From contig RSEF01000004.1 in NCBI GenBank assembly GCA_003993805.1, positions 24,764,505-24,828,504 on the forward strand: 64,000 bases of DNA, given 5' to 3'. A program made the translations under genes and the position numbers. Origin of the DNA: Himantopus leucocephalus. Taxonomy: Eukaryota > Chordata > Aves > Charadriiformes > Recurvirostridae. Below the pieces are notes generated by a model. The model was not told the DNA's origin, searched no databases, and was given only the letters and a program-made list of their open reading frames with translations. This document shows positions 27,590 through 38,500 of this stretch, one piece after another (within the stretch, counting starts at the first letter, position 1; each line of letters begins with the position of its first letter).

Positions 27590-27635
27590 NNNNNNNNNNN
27601 NNNNNNNNNNNNNNNNNNNNNNNNNNNNNNNNNNN
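27590..27635. other. Assembly gap of 46 N in the CpG island (GRIA2 intron 2)
   Basis: 46 Ns are preceded by a CA run and followed by 12 C. The gap is 77 bp inside intron 2 and does not touch exon 2. The non-round length suggests an estimated or partially filled gap. Confidence 0.95.
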
Positions 27636-27663
27636 CCCCCCCCCCCCGCCTCCGCCGCGCCGT

Positions 27664-27673
27664 GCGCAGGCGC
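27664..27673 (+). promoter_or_regulatory. NRF1-like site just inside GRIA2 intron 2
   Basis: GCGCAGGCGC is the reverse complement of the promoter-proximal motif at 28806-28815 and lies about 40 bp from the exon 2 donor. It matches the NRF1 half-site pattern. It may belong to a secondary promoter in the downstream half of the CpG island. Confidence 0.4.
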
Positions 27674-27706
27674 CCCGCCGCCACGGCAGGCGGGAGGCGC
27701 CCGTTA

Positions 27707-28290
<584 letters not shown>

Positions 28291-28378
28291 CGATCTGTAT
28301 GCTGTTAGAAGCGACCCCCCAGATCAGTCCCCACAAGACAGGAGCCAGGAAGACAGAAATATGCATAATCTTTTGCAT
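28291..28378 (-). CDS. GRIA2: GRIA2 (AMPA receptor GluA2) coding exon 1, signal peptide
   Basis: This exon encodes the N-terminus of the GluA2 subunit of AMPA-type ionotropic glutamate receptors, the fast excitatory channels of the postsynaptic membrane. The ATG is at 28378. The reading begins [20 protein letters not shown] and continues GVASNSIQI plus the first base of a Gly codon, 29 codons plus one base. The first ~21 residues form a hydrophobic signal peptide, and SNSIQIGG matches the start of mature mammalian GluA2. The start has G at -3 and C at +4, an adequate Kozak context. The exon ends ATCG followed by the donor GTAGGT, and phase 1 joins exon 2 without a shift. The signal peptide differs from the mammalian form at several sites (for example IWG for IFG), as expected for a fast-evolving leader. 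Identity is very secure. An out-of-frame upstream ATG lies 20 bases before this start. Confidence 0.96.
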
Positions 28379-28398
28379 TTCCAGGAAAAGTAGAGCAT
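28324..28398 (-). promoter_or_regulatory. Upstream ORF overlapping the GRIA2 start codon (24 codons)
   Basis: The single upstream ATG in the leader is 20 bases before the GRIA2 ATG and in a different frame. It reads [20 protein letters not shown] and ends SCGD with TGA at 28324-28326, so the uORF overlaps the first 55 bases of the GRIA2 coding region. Its Kozak context is weak (T at -3, C at +4), so ribosomes would be expected to bypass it often. Overlapping uORFs usually reduce downstream initiation, and the rodent GluA2 leader is known to restrain translation. A regulatory role here is inference. Confidence 0.55.
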
Positions 28399-28860
28399 CC
28401 ACAAAGCCACGGAAACAGCCCTTTCTTCTCCCTCGTCCTCCTCCGCCGCCGCCGAGCGCGCTCGTCAGCAAATTAGATCCTCAACCGGCCGGCGGGGAGA
28501 AGCCAACCACGGCAGCGAAGAGACGAAAACAACCCCTCGGCGGGCGGCAGGCGCAGGAGGAGCCGCTGCCCGCGCTGCCGCTGAGCGCTGCTGCTGCCGC
28601 CGCTCCGGTCCTCGTCCCGGCTCCGGAAATGAAGCGGGAGGGGAGGGGGGGNGGGGGGGGGGGGGGGGGGGGGGGGGACGGACGACGACGGACGGGGGAC
28701 ACGGCGCCGCTGTGCTCCCGCTGCCTGAGCGCGCCCGCCGCCCGGCCCTGCCCTCACACGCGCTCGCCCGCGCTCCCTCGCACCCGGCGAGGCGGCGGCG
28801 GCGGCGCGCCTGCGCGAGCGGCGCGGCCGGCGGGAGCGCGCCCCGCCCGCCCCCTTCGCC
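28379..28860 (-). other. GRIA2: GRIA2 5' leader (5'UTR), approximate extent
   Basis: This is the GC-rich sequence directly upstream of the GRIA2 start codon. In rodents the GluA2 leader is long (several hundred bases), so most of this stretch is probably transcribed; the start site itself cannot be read from sequence. Scanning for minus-strand ATG finds only one upstream ATG, at 28398. The frame of the main ORF stays open upstream to about 28471, without another ATG. The leader contains a long homopolymer at 28645-28677 (G on the plus strand, C in the transcript) with one N at 28652. The real base count there is unknown. Confidence 0.6.
28645..28677. repeat. Poly-G homopolymer with a single N in the GRIA2 leader region
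   Basis: The run is 7 G, an N at 28652 and 25 G on the plus strand, so poly-C in the GRIA2 transcript. It lies ~270 bp upstream of the ATG. Either a real unstable homopolymer or a sequencing/gap-fill artefact. Confidence 0.8.
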
Positions 28861-28880
28861 GCCGCGCCCCGCCCCTTCGC
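28800..28880 (-). promoter_or_regulatory. GRIA2 proximal promoter: NRF1-like and Sp1-like sites
   Basis: A GCGCCTGCGC motif at 28806-28815 fits the NRF1 pattern, and two GC boxes (CCCCGCCC at 28841-28848 and CCCCGCCCC at 28867-28875) fit Sp1. No TATA box is seen on the minus strand in this part. A TATA-less CpG promoter with NRF1, Sp1 and REST sites is what is described for mammalian GRIA2. The motifs are visible; the exact promoter limits are inferred. Confidence 0.6.
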
Positions 28881-28914
28881 GCGCGGCCGGCGTGAGGGAC
28901 GAACGACGACGGCG

Positions 28915-28935
28915 TTCAGCACCGCGGACAGCGGC
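28915..28935 (+). promoter_or_regulatory. RE1/NRSE silencer (REST binding site) of GRIA2
   Basis: The 21-bp site reads TTCAGCACC followed by GCGGACAGCGGC. The left half is perfect. The right half GGACAGCGGC differs at one base from the canonical GGACAGCGCC. Spacing between halves is canonical. REST binds this motif and recruits CoREST/HDAC complexes to silence neuronal genes in non-neuronal cells; the mammalian GRIA2 promoter is a known REST target. The site lies 537 bp upstream of the GRIA2 ATG, consistent with a position near the transcription start. The motif reads on the strand opposite to the gene; REST sites act in either orientation. Confidence 0.93.
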
Positions 28936-28972
28936 GCTGCGGAGGGGGCGGGAGCCGGGGGGCGCGGCGGGC

Positions 28973-29024
28973 GGGGGGGGGGGGGGGGGGGTATGCGTGT
29001 GGTGGCGGCCGCNCCCCCCCCCCC
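28973..29024. repeat. Poly-G (19) and poly-C (11) tracts flanking a short unique segment upstream of the GRIA2 RE1
   Basis: A G run at 28973-28991 and a C run at 29014-29024 sit around TATGCGTGTGGTGGCGGCCG; an N precedes the C run at 29013. The G and C runs are complementary and could pair as a short hairpin, or mark an assembly join. Confidence 0.7.
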
Positions 29025-29560
29025 GCCCCCCCGGCCCCCAAAAGAGCGTACGTGAAGCGGGGTACCGCACGGGCGCGCTGGTCCGCGCACACCGCCGCCG
29101 GCGCGCGGAGCCCCTCGCGCTTGGACCGCGTTAGGGGGATAAAAACCGGGGAAACGGATGCAGCACGCGCCGATTTCTCCCTGTGACAGAGGGACGTGTT
29201 AGTCCGCATGGAAAGCAGAAATGCAAAAAAAAAAAAAAACACCAAAAAACCCCAAATGCGTATTTTTTTAGAGTATTTTTATTTTTTTTTAATTTGGATT
29301 TTTTTTAATTTTCCTCGTCTTCATTAGGACAACATTTGGATGTAGCCACCTTCCAGGTATACCTGAAATGCATATTTTTTACTGCCGTAACCAAAACAGA
29401 AGAGTTAATATGCAGGAAGGTTTAAACCCACCCAGATATTTCATTTTCATGTATAATGTGGATTTTATTTTTTTTTTCCCCAAGATGGGTTCCAGCTCTA
29501 TCATTTACTGCAAGCTAAATTTAACATTTTTCAGTTTGGCACAAAGTCTGTTGCTATGCA

Positions 29561-29593
29561 CCACACACACATGGACACACACGCACACACACG
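29561..29593. repeat. (CA)n microsatellite, interrupted
   Basis: CACACACACATGGACACACACGCACACACAC-type repeat (written here only as a pattern; three CA blocks with two interruptions), 0.4 kb upstream of the CpG island edge. Confidence 0.75.
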
Positions 29594-31128
29594 TATCTTA
29601 CAGAAGAAGCAGCAATGTAGCAATACTATGACTGTGACAATGAATTTGCTATTAAACGATCATTTGCGGGTACATTTTTTTTCTTTTTTTTGTTAATAAA
29701 AATGAGGAATATCCATGTAGAAAAGGATCCTAATCCTGATTGCATTTCCTTTTTTTTTTAATTATTAAATTGTCTTAATTCTCCTTTCCAGAGACAAGGA
29801 AAGGTCTCGAAGCTGCAGATACTCAGATGCCAATATGAGTACATACCCTGAACACATATGAAGTAGGCAGTTTGAGGGCCTTTACCCATCACTGATTCAT
29901 GACGAGTTTAGTTTGATTTGATTCATTTCACGGGGAAATTCTGTACCAGCTTTTTTCTGTACTTGTGTCATCATCTCTTTCTCACCGCAAAATGAGATGA
30001 GCTTGAAAAAGAAAAAGAGAGCGAGCTTCAACATCATGAGCTTATAGACCCTATCGCGTTATTTGGGTGGAGTGGCAGAGCGACCACAGCTCTTCCTTCC
30101 TCTCCCCCCCAGCCTGGTCCCTCCCAGCAGTCAGGTTTTGTGCTCCACGGTAAAACCCACCGCTGAATTCTGTGAAAGGAGCAAACAGTGTCACTGTGGC
30201 AATCGACAGATTAAGATTTCAGAGGAAAGCTTGCGTTCGGGTAATCCTCACTGCGCCCCGGACAATGAGATGTAGAGGCATTTACTTTTAATAAATAATT
30301 CAGTGTAATATTGCCAGTCTTTAACAGGAGCACAGATAAGTCATAAACATACACTTTTTTTCACCCAAGTCTGAAAAATCCCCCTGTGTATACCAAATGA
30401 GGTTAAAATGCAGCAAAGATCTCAGTTTGAAGATTGTATTTTAATATTTTACAATAAAACAAGAAATCCTGTTTGCCAAAATACATTACAGCTGAATAAT
30501 GAACTAAAATATAGAAAGGATTAAGCTGATGCAAAATATAAAAATGAAATCTAGAAGCATCCCACTTTTTGAGCTAATTGCCTTTACAGTTATGGAAATG
30601 ATTTAAGTTGTTTTGTTTGGTTGGTTTGTTTTGGGGTGGGTATTTTTGTGTCGTAGAGAGCAGTGCTATTCCACATGCACATCAAGACCTTTGTCAGATA
30701 TGGTAAGAATAACTCATTGTGACGCATGGTTTATCTGGTTAGATAGTAAAATGTTATTTTATTGTTTATACTAAACTGTGGATAAGTGCTAAATTAAGTT
30801 TAGATCCCACTGTGGGCAGTACACAATGAGCGACTTTACCCGAGTTAAACAGTTTATAGGTGAAGGTCCTGAACCCACTTTCTGTCACGCTTGCTACACC
30901 CTTCAACTTAAAGATCTACAGAACACAGCACAGCAGGTAGGTAAAATAAAAGTGACCTGAATAAGAAGTTAATTACCAATTACATCTGGGGGGTTTGTAC
31001 AGCCTATTTGTGGCAAGTTAATATCAACTGCCATGGCAATTACAACTGGTACCACCCCGGTTGTTGATTTTCTAAGCATATTTCTCCATTACAGAATTGT
31101 GAGTAGGTATGTGTACACATCATGTACA

Positions 31129-31162
31129 ATATGTGTGTGTGCATGTGTATGTGTGTACATGT
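31129..31162. repeat. (TG)n microsatellite, interrupted
   Basis: Several TG blocks broken by CA and TA steps. Simple repeat with no coding content. Confidence 0.7.
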
Positions 31163-32524
31163 AATATTCCAGATTTGTATCATCACGTCAGAACATGCAG
31201 AAAAAAAGTCAAATTGTGTGGCCGTATTCTACTGTTGGTCTGCCAGAGAATAATAAAAGATTTCAACTGAGATGAGTAAGTACAAAAGGACAGCATGGGC
31301 TAGTGAATCAGCAAGAAAACAGTTTAATCAGAATTTAATAACAGGGGAAAATGCTGATAATAAAATAAGGCCTTCTTCAACTCTCTATTTTTTATAACAG
31401 TCCTATGGTAATTGGAAAGATACAAGCAGGCAAAGGAGAAAAAAGAAATTTATAGGTGATAGTAATTTATGACCATGTACTAAGAATAGACATACTCATT
31501 AACACTGTGCGTAAAAAAAATCAGACTACATTACTGGGAATCACATTCAATACTTTTTGCCCAAGAAAAGGAAAAGAATCTAGCAAGAGGTGAGTAAGGA
31601 TTGCAATCTTAAAAACAGAAGATTATATTCATATATGCATTCTTCTAAATCCACAATAAAAGCTCATATAAAAATGCATTTGTTCAGAATCTGAACAAAG
31701 CATCAACAGGGGGACTGTTAATAATAAGCATCAATCACTTGTTGAAAGGAACACAGCAGTGCAATAGTAATGAAAACAATGACAGATGACAGAAGGCCAG
31801 ATATCAAATAATAAGATGTCAAACCCCTAAAAAGGCCAAGTGCTTAATCCTGATTCTGTAGAAGTCCAGGAGAGATTTGCTACTTATTGAAAAGAATGCA
31901 GATTCAATCATGGCTATATTTGATTTAATAGGTTCCAATGGATGATATTCAGAACATAAGGTAGAAGTTGGTGAGGGAGCTAAAAAGGGCTGATATATGT
32001 GCTAATCAGAAATAAATATGAGTTTATCAGGAATATATTTCCTCAGTGGTTCATCCTGGCACAATCCTGGTTGAGACAGTGGCTGCAATTCAACCAAATG
32101 TTCATATGTTTCCACAGGTGCACAGGAGACATGGAAAGGAACTTGGAAATGGCTGAAGAATTGGAAATTTTTGCCTTGCCCTCAGAAACATTCAGCGATC
32201 ACCCCATATACTTATCAAAAAGATAATTCAGGAATGACTTGATGACATGGACTACCTGCTTCAGAAAAGTAACTTTGATAATATAAAGCATTTGAGGAGA
32301 TGGATGCAGTAAAACCCTCAGTACTTGAGTGCTGACATTAATCATAATCAGATTAGAAATAAAGTTTATCTTTTGTTTTGCTGTTTTAGTAATGTGTCAT
32401 TGACCATGGCAGTCACATCCTGAGCATTGTAGTGAATTCCTCAGCCCTGGAAAATAGTCTGTCGAAATCAGATTCTTTTCTAAAAATACTTGTTGAAAAA
32501 GTTAAATTCTGAGATGGCTCTTGG

Positions 32525-32580
32525 CAAAAGCTCAGACTAAATGGTTGTAGTGGTCCCTTCTGGCCTTATATGCCATCAAT
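32525..32580 (+). mobile_element. Ancient CR1-like LINE 3'-end fragment
   Basis: CTCAGACTAAATGGTTGTAG followed by TGGTCCCTTCTGGCCTTA matches the 3' end of old amniote CR1 elements, which read AGACTAGATGATCATAGTGG then TCCCTTCTGGCCTTA. It is a different and older subfamily from the copy at 7.2 kb. Only the 3' tip is recognisable. Confidence 0.7.
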
Positions 32581-35500
32581 ATTTGTGTTTTATATTCAGA
32601 ATTATTGACATTATTTTTTTCATTAGAAAAGAAAAATTACGCAGATTTTGCAGGATGCAAAAATGCTGTACCAATGTACGAATCCTTTGATGCTATGGCC
32701 GGTCAAGAAATTCTTCCCTTCAAAAAAGGTTGTTGTCTTTGGATATTTGAAACCTGTAGAACATTTGCAAATACCAGTAAATGTAAACACAGAGGAAATA
32801 CAAATGAAAGTTTCCAGTTCCAAATCTTTCTTAAATTGTTTAGTCCCATATGTTCATTCTGGATCTCAAGAGTCTTTTTAAAAATAAAAAGTACATCCTG
32901 ATCTCCCGTGCTCGTTCTGCTTCCTCTTCTGATTAGCAAACACATACTGTTCCCATTAGCAGTACATATACCCGGGGACGACACGCGCTAAGGAATACCT
33001 TATGCTTCTGTGATTCTGATGGTGAAAAAAGCAACATCACGACCCTGTGGTATAACTAATGTAAAATAATTCGTGATAATTGTACTACTTTAAGTTCCCT
33101 TCGCTGTACAGTAGCTATGACAGTGTAGTTTGTTACTAGCTTAGCTAACCATTGTGAGGAATTGATCGTGAATTGGGATTTACTTTATTTATCTGAGCTA
33201 CCTGCATTCTTGCTATTTGCAAGAAACTTTCTAATTATTTTGCTGATAGAATCACCTAGGTATATGCTGAACTATCCATGTGCGTGGAAAATCTGCTATA
33301 GATTACTTCAGTTTATTCTACTGAGATTATAGCAAATTACATTATTAAGGCTCCGGAAAAAGATAAAAGGAACCCGTTCAGATTAGGCTATGCCTGCTAA
33401 ATCCATGATTCTTGTCTGACAATATCTTCCCTTTTCTTCCAACAGTATAAACAACTTCCATTGCTTTGTCTCAGTCCCTAGGAATACCTGTCCTAGTTTT
33501 TCCTTGCCTACCTACTACCTCTCTTCTTCCTTTCTGTCTCCTTCCTTGCCTGATTTCCATCTGCGTTTCCGAAACATTGCCACCAGAATCCTTTTTTTCT
33601 CCCCTGTTATTTTGATTTCACCATCCCCATTCCCTCTGAGGAGCACAGCTAATTCAAATATGTTGGTTTTTTGCTTTAGACTGTAACAGCCAGCCTTGAT
33701 CCTCTCTCTTTTCATCTGCCACCTCTCCCATCTGTTCCACGAGCAATGCCAGCCTTGACTCCAGCGTTGTTTTTTATTCTCATCATGTTCTTAGTCCTTT
33801 TTCTGTGCCGACATCTATGTTTGAAATATAAACCCTACACCCATTTTTCAGGTCAGTTCTTAATCATTGAAATTCCTCTTTAGCCTTGCGTCTTTTCTGT
33901 CACCCGTGAGAAATGTATTACTCGTTATTCATAACAAAAAGCCCTTTGGAGATGATGAAGACATCGGATTTCATATACTGGTAGACTGAACTCTGCTGAG
34001 GTACGGTACTTGTCACATCGCCTCTCCACCTCAGTTCCCTGCATTCATAAACGACATGCTAAAGTATTAAAAGGCACATACAAGCTGACAAGAATGTTAT
34101 ACTCCGCTCTCTATTGACATATCTGTGGTACAATTTTGTTGTTACTCATTCTCTGATTTCCGCTCACTTGTGACTTGGGCCTTTTTTCTGTACAACAGAA
34201 GCAATTTCTCCCAAACTAGGTGTTTTCTCCCTCAGCAATCACAGCACCATGCGGTGATTTCACATCTTCAGAATCCCAAGCGATGATAGCAAGGAGCAGC
34301 TCCAGGTCCACAAATTACAGACAGATTGAAAAAACAAGTATGATATGTGCCATTGATAATAACACCTTTGTATACGCTTGCTCAAACGTTCCTTATGGCT
34401 GCACTTAACATTATGAATATTGTAGGAAGTTGTTTCTGTCATTGCAGTGAGCGTGCTGAGGCAGTATTTTGAACAACGATACTGGATAAATATCAGCCTG
34501 TGCGAAATGGACCGTGTAATGATCATTCTTGAGATGGAGAAGGCACGTTCTTGGTTTAAAGTTTCATTCATTAACACCACCCATAAAATATGTGGCTATT
34601 CCGCCTGCCTTAGAAACCTGGAGAAATCAACTGATCTGTTCCAAATTTGAACCTGTTGCAAATCTGATATCTTGACAAGGTCAAAGAACGTGAGAGACTT
34701 GACTGCTTTTTATATCCCCAAAAGGTAAAACTAGTTCACGAACACGGAACTCTTACAGAGAATGGAAGTTCTGACAGCGGTATTGCACTGATAGTCTATA
34801 CTGTAATTTATTTTATGACCTCCAACAGCATTCAGGATAGCATTCAAATAAGCTTTGCAGAGATGCTTTCAGCCACAGCAGAACTAATGAATCTCTAACT
34901 TTTATGCTGAACTCCTTAATCCAAGGAAGACAGCTTCTCACAGTATTTCGCAGTGCAGGAGTGAAACTCTCCTACTTAAGTTCTTGTCTGAAACACCACC
35001 TGTGCCATCTCATTCGCATCCTTTGCGCAAGGCTTTGAGGCCAAGAGCTCTTTGAACACACAGGAAAGCTGCAACGACAACGCTAGCGTTAACTCCGCTT
35101 TTGGGCTGGAGACCACACTTGTCAGGAGCCAACCCAAGGGCGCTGTGTCACCTCCGTCCCTCGGGGCTGGGACACCCAGTTCCAGGCTGCTCAGTAGGGC
35201 ACAGGCAATTTGGCGAGCTGTCAACATAGTGAGATATATGGTGGAAACAGACTGCTTTTCTGCTCCCTCCACAGTAAAGTCGAACAAAATTCACTGCAGT
35301 CGCCAAGGGAGTAAATGAAAACTCCATTTTTCTTCTTTCGTAGGGCTGTTTCCCGTTAGAACCTTGTGGAAGTATCAGAAGGTACACAGGCATCGGTTTC
35401 CATTTATACCAACACCACTGGTCACAGTCTTAACCACTTTACACTGAACTGGTGACATAATATGGTTTTATGCGTCTGCAGGTAACAGAATTAGGTCATA

Positions 35501-38500
35501 GATTTGTTTATAAGCAAATTGTGTGAAGGTGGAATTTTTTTTTGGTGAATTTTAAAAAGTAAACCCCCCCCTTCTTTTAAAAAGAGAGATGTTCATGTTA
35601 TGCTTTTAGTTTAAACAATGGTTATGTTATTACAGTACATTTTATTGAGATCACTTTTATAGTTTTACAGCTTTGCCAGGGCTTCTGTCACTAGGAAAAT
35701 AAAACGAAATTTAAGTTATAGTGAGGACGAGATTAAACACAGATCAGTCAAACGTTCCCTGTTATGCTTTTCATAAAAAATAATAGAAAAATTATATCAA
35801 TCATAAAAACCCAAATGTTAAAATAATGTATTTTACGGCACAAATAAGTAAGAGACAAATTGTGCTGTTGCAGAAATTATACTATGGAGCTCAAGCACTT
35901 AGCAACATTAAAAATAAATTAAGTTGGAGGAATAGATAGAATTGCATGAGACAAGATAATTCCTTTCTTCAGCAAATAGTCAAAAGATATAAAGATTTTG
36001 GTTTGTTTTGTTCAATTAGTCACTGCAGGCATTTTACACTATTCTTGGAAAAATCCCATAAAAATAGGATATAAGATTAAAAGGACTTGTGATTTGAAAC
36101 ATCAGCTCTCTTATCATTACAATCTTTCAACAACAGAAATATCTTTTGGGTTCACTGTTTACTTCTTTGGCATCAATAACTTTTATTTTGAGAAAATCAT
36201 CTTGTCAAGAAACAGCTCACTTGAGTTATCATGGGAACGTACAGAGTTGTGCTCAACAGAAATTTATTTTTAGTTCTGAAAAACCACTTCAGTGGTTCAG
36301 TCCCAGAACTAGTTCACAGCACAGATAAGAGATATTTTTACTTTCACCTCTGCATAGGCATATCTTCCCAGAGATTAACTGTGATAAAGTGTGGTGTTAA
36401 TGGCAAGCTTTTACAGAAGGAAAAACAGCTAACCAGAAATGTAAGAAAAAAGAAACAATTCTTATGGGACACTTAATTACATACTTTGGACTAGAAATAC
36501 ATCTACATCATAGTAAATGCACAAAAATAACATTCTTCTAATTGCATAATTGCTTTAAATATAGGCTTTAATTGCAGAGCTTAGGGTAGAAAAATTTCTG
36601 CTTATAATATTTGTGGCATTAAAGACAACCTAAATGATGCTGCTTGTCTTTACTGAAACTTCCTTTGTGTTACAATGGAAAGTTGTCTTATGCAGATTAA
36701 CTGCTAGCCATTATTTGAATCTATGTAGTTGCCATTTAACCTGAGACTTATCTTATTCCTTCCTAATTGCATCGCCCTAATAAGATGTCTGCACAGAGAT
36801 GATGTGCGCAGGCAGCTGCCTTCAGAACAATTTGAAATTTATGTTTTCCTTCCATTACAGGTCAACATATGCCGCGCAATCCATCAAGGGCTTTAACAGA
36901 AGGAGTCAACCTGGTGGGGTTTAAAGAGCAGCTCAAAGGCAGTAGTTATGAGTACACAACAAAAACTTAATCTTGAACTTGGAAACATCACTGTCCTGAG
37001 TCTAAACCAGCAACAAAGATAAACAACCTACGAGAAAGAAAGAATTTATGCCACAGTTAGGAATGTGTGGCCGACAACAGGCACGCTCATATAGCGACCC
37101 ATCATCCTCTGTCCTATATTTTGGTTGCCCTCAACCTGTCAGTGTAGCTGCTGTGGATACAGCATTGATGCCTTTCTGTTAAATCAAACAGATATGCTAA
37201 AGTGATCTAACGATCTCAGTTTCTATAACTAAAACTATAAAAAGTGTTCACGGATGGCATTTGAAGTAAATATGAGTACTGAAAGGCATTTTCTGGAGGA
37301 GAACCCTCACTAACGTTTGCCTGTATTCTGCTGGGCTCCCTATGGTTTTAGTAGTAATAAGAAAATAGGACCTTAATTTCAGAGGCTGGTCAGCTATAGC
37401 AAGTAAATGTTGAAGGCAATGAAATGAGCTTACCCAAAATACACAAGACATGTTTTAGAAAAAGCAAAGGAAATATAAAGAGGTCGGAAACTTCTAGCCT
37501 CAAACGTGTATCCAGAATAATCCAGTTCTTATTGATGTTTTCATACCAGAAGAGTAGCAATAGTTCAGATTTTTCTTTACAGTGTTGGGTTTTCTTTACA
37601 GAGTTGGGTTATTTGAGGCAGTTGGGGAAAATCACAGATGTCGCAAGCACTCTGTTACTGCTGAACAAGATAGCAGAATGCAATATTACTTCTTTGCAGC
37701 TATTGCAGCGCTGCACTAAAAAAATGTCTCTAGTATAGATGTTGTGGTTTGGAGTGGAATTGTCTCTATTCATCATCTGATTATTTTATAATTTTATTAA
37801 TTATAGCTCATCTCAATCCAGTGTTTCATTAGAACAACAGACAATTTGGCGTTATTGACAAATGATTGTGCAATACATATGGATAATCAATTACAGTAAC
37901 ATCGCATGAAACAACAGTGAAATTAAGTGAATTGAAAATGCCACCCTTCGTGGGCTCCTGCAATCTTTTGCTTTTGAATACCAACCATGAAAGGACCCCC
38001 TGCTTTCTGACAAGAGCAGTACTGGGCTTCCACTCCATCCTGGAGAAGGCAGTAGACAATCTGTGAATCAGACAGGTATGTGTGGCATTCACTTTTAACT
38101 TTCTGTATATAAACCAGCCCCCAGGTCATTATGTCTACACCGCTCTTGGATTTTTGTCCTACAAATGAGAGATTCTATAGCCTAATGTGAGCTTCCCGCT
38201 GCAAGGATTTAGCTAACAAACCCTAGAAAACATATCCATACTTTTCAGTATCCTTTTTCTTCATTTATTTACTAGTAATAAATTAATATACTGATTAATT
38301 ACTGTATAGCATTACTAATACTAACAATCCAGAAAAATTGAAATACCTATTAATCACTGCTTTTCTTTAAAAAATAGTACTTATTGATTACATTATAAAT
38401 GACAAGACTTCTTCTGAGCTTGCAAGAAAGAGCTACTCCAGCACATGATTTAATATCTCGTGGCCCACATAGCTCACTCTATGCCATGGCAGGGAATGAT

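Noticed and set aside
29136..29148. TATA-like GGATAAAAACC on the plus strand upstream of GRIA2
   Set aside because: Isolated A-rich match at the island edge with no supporting initiator or transcript evidence.
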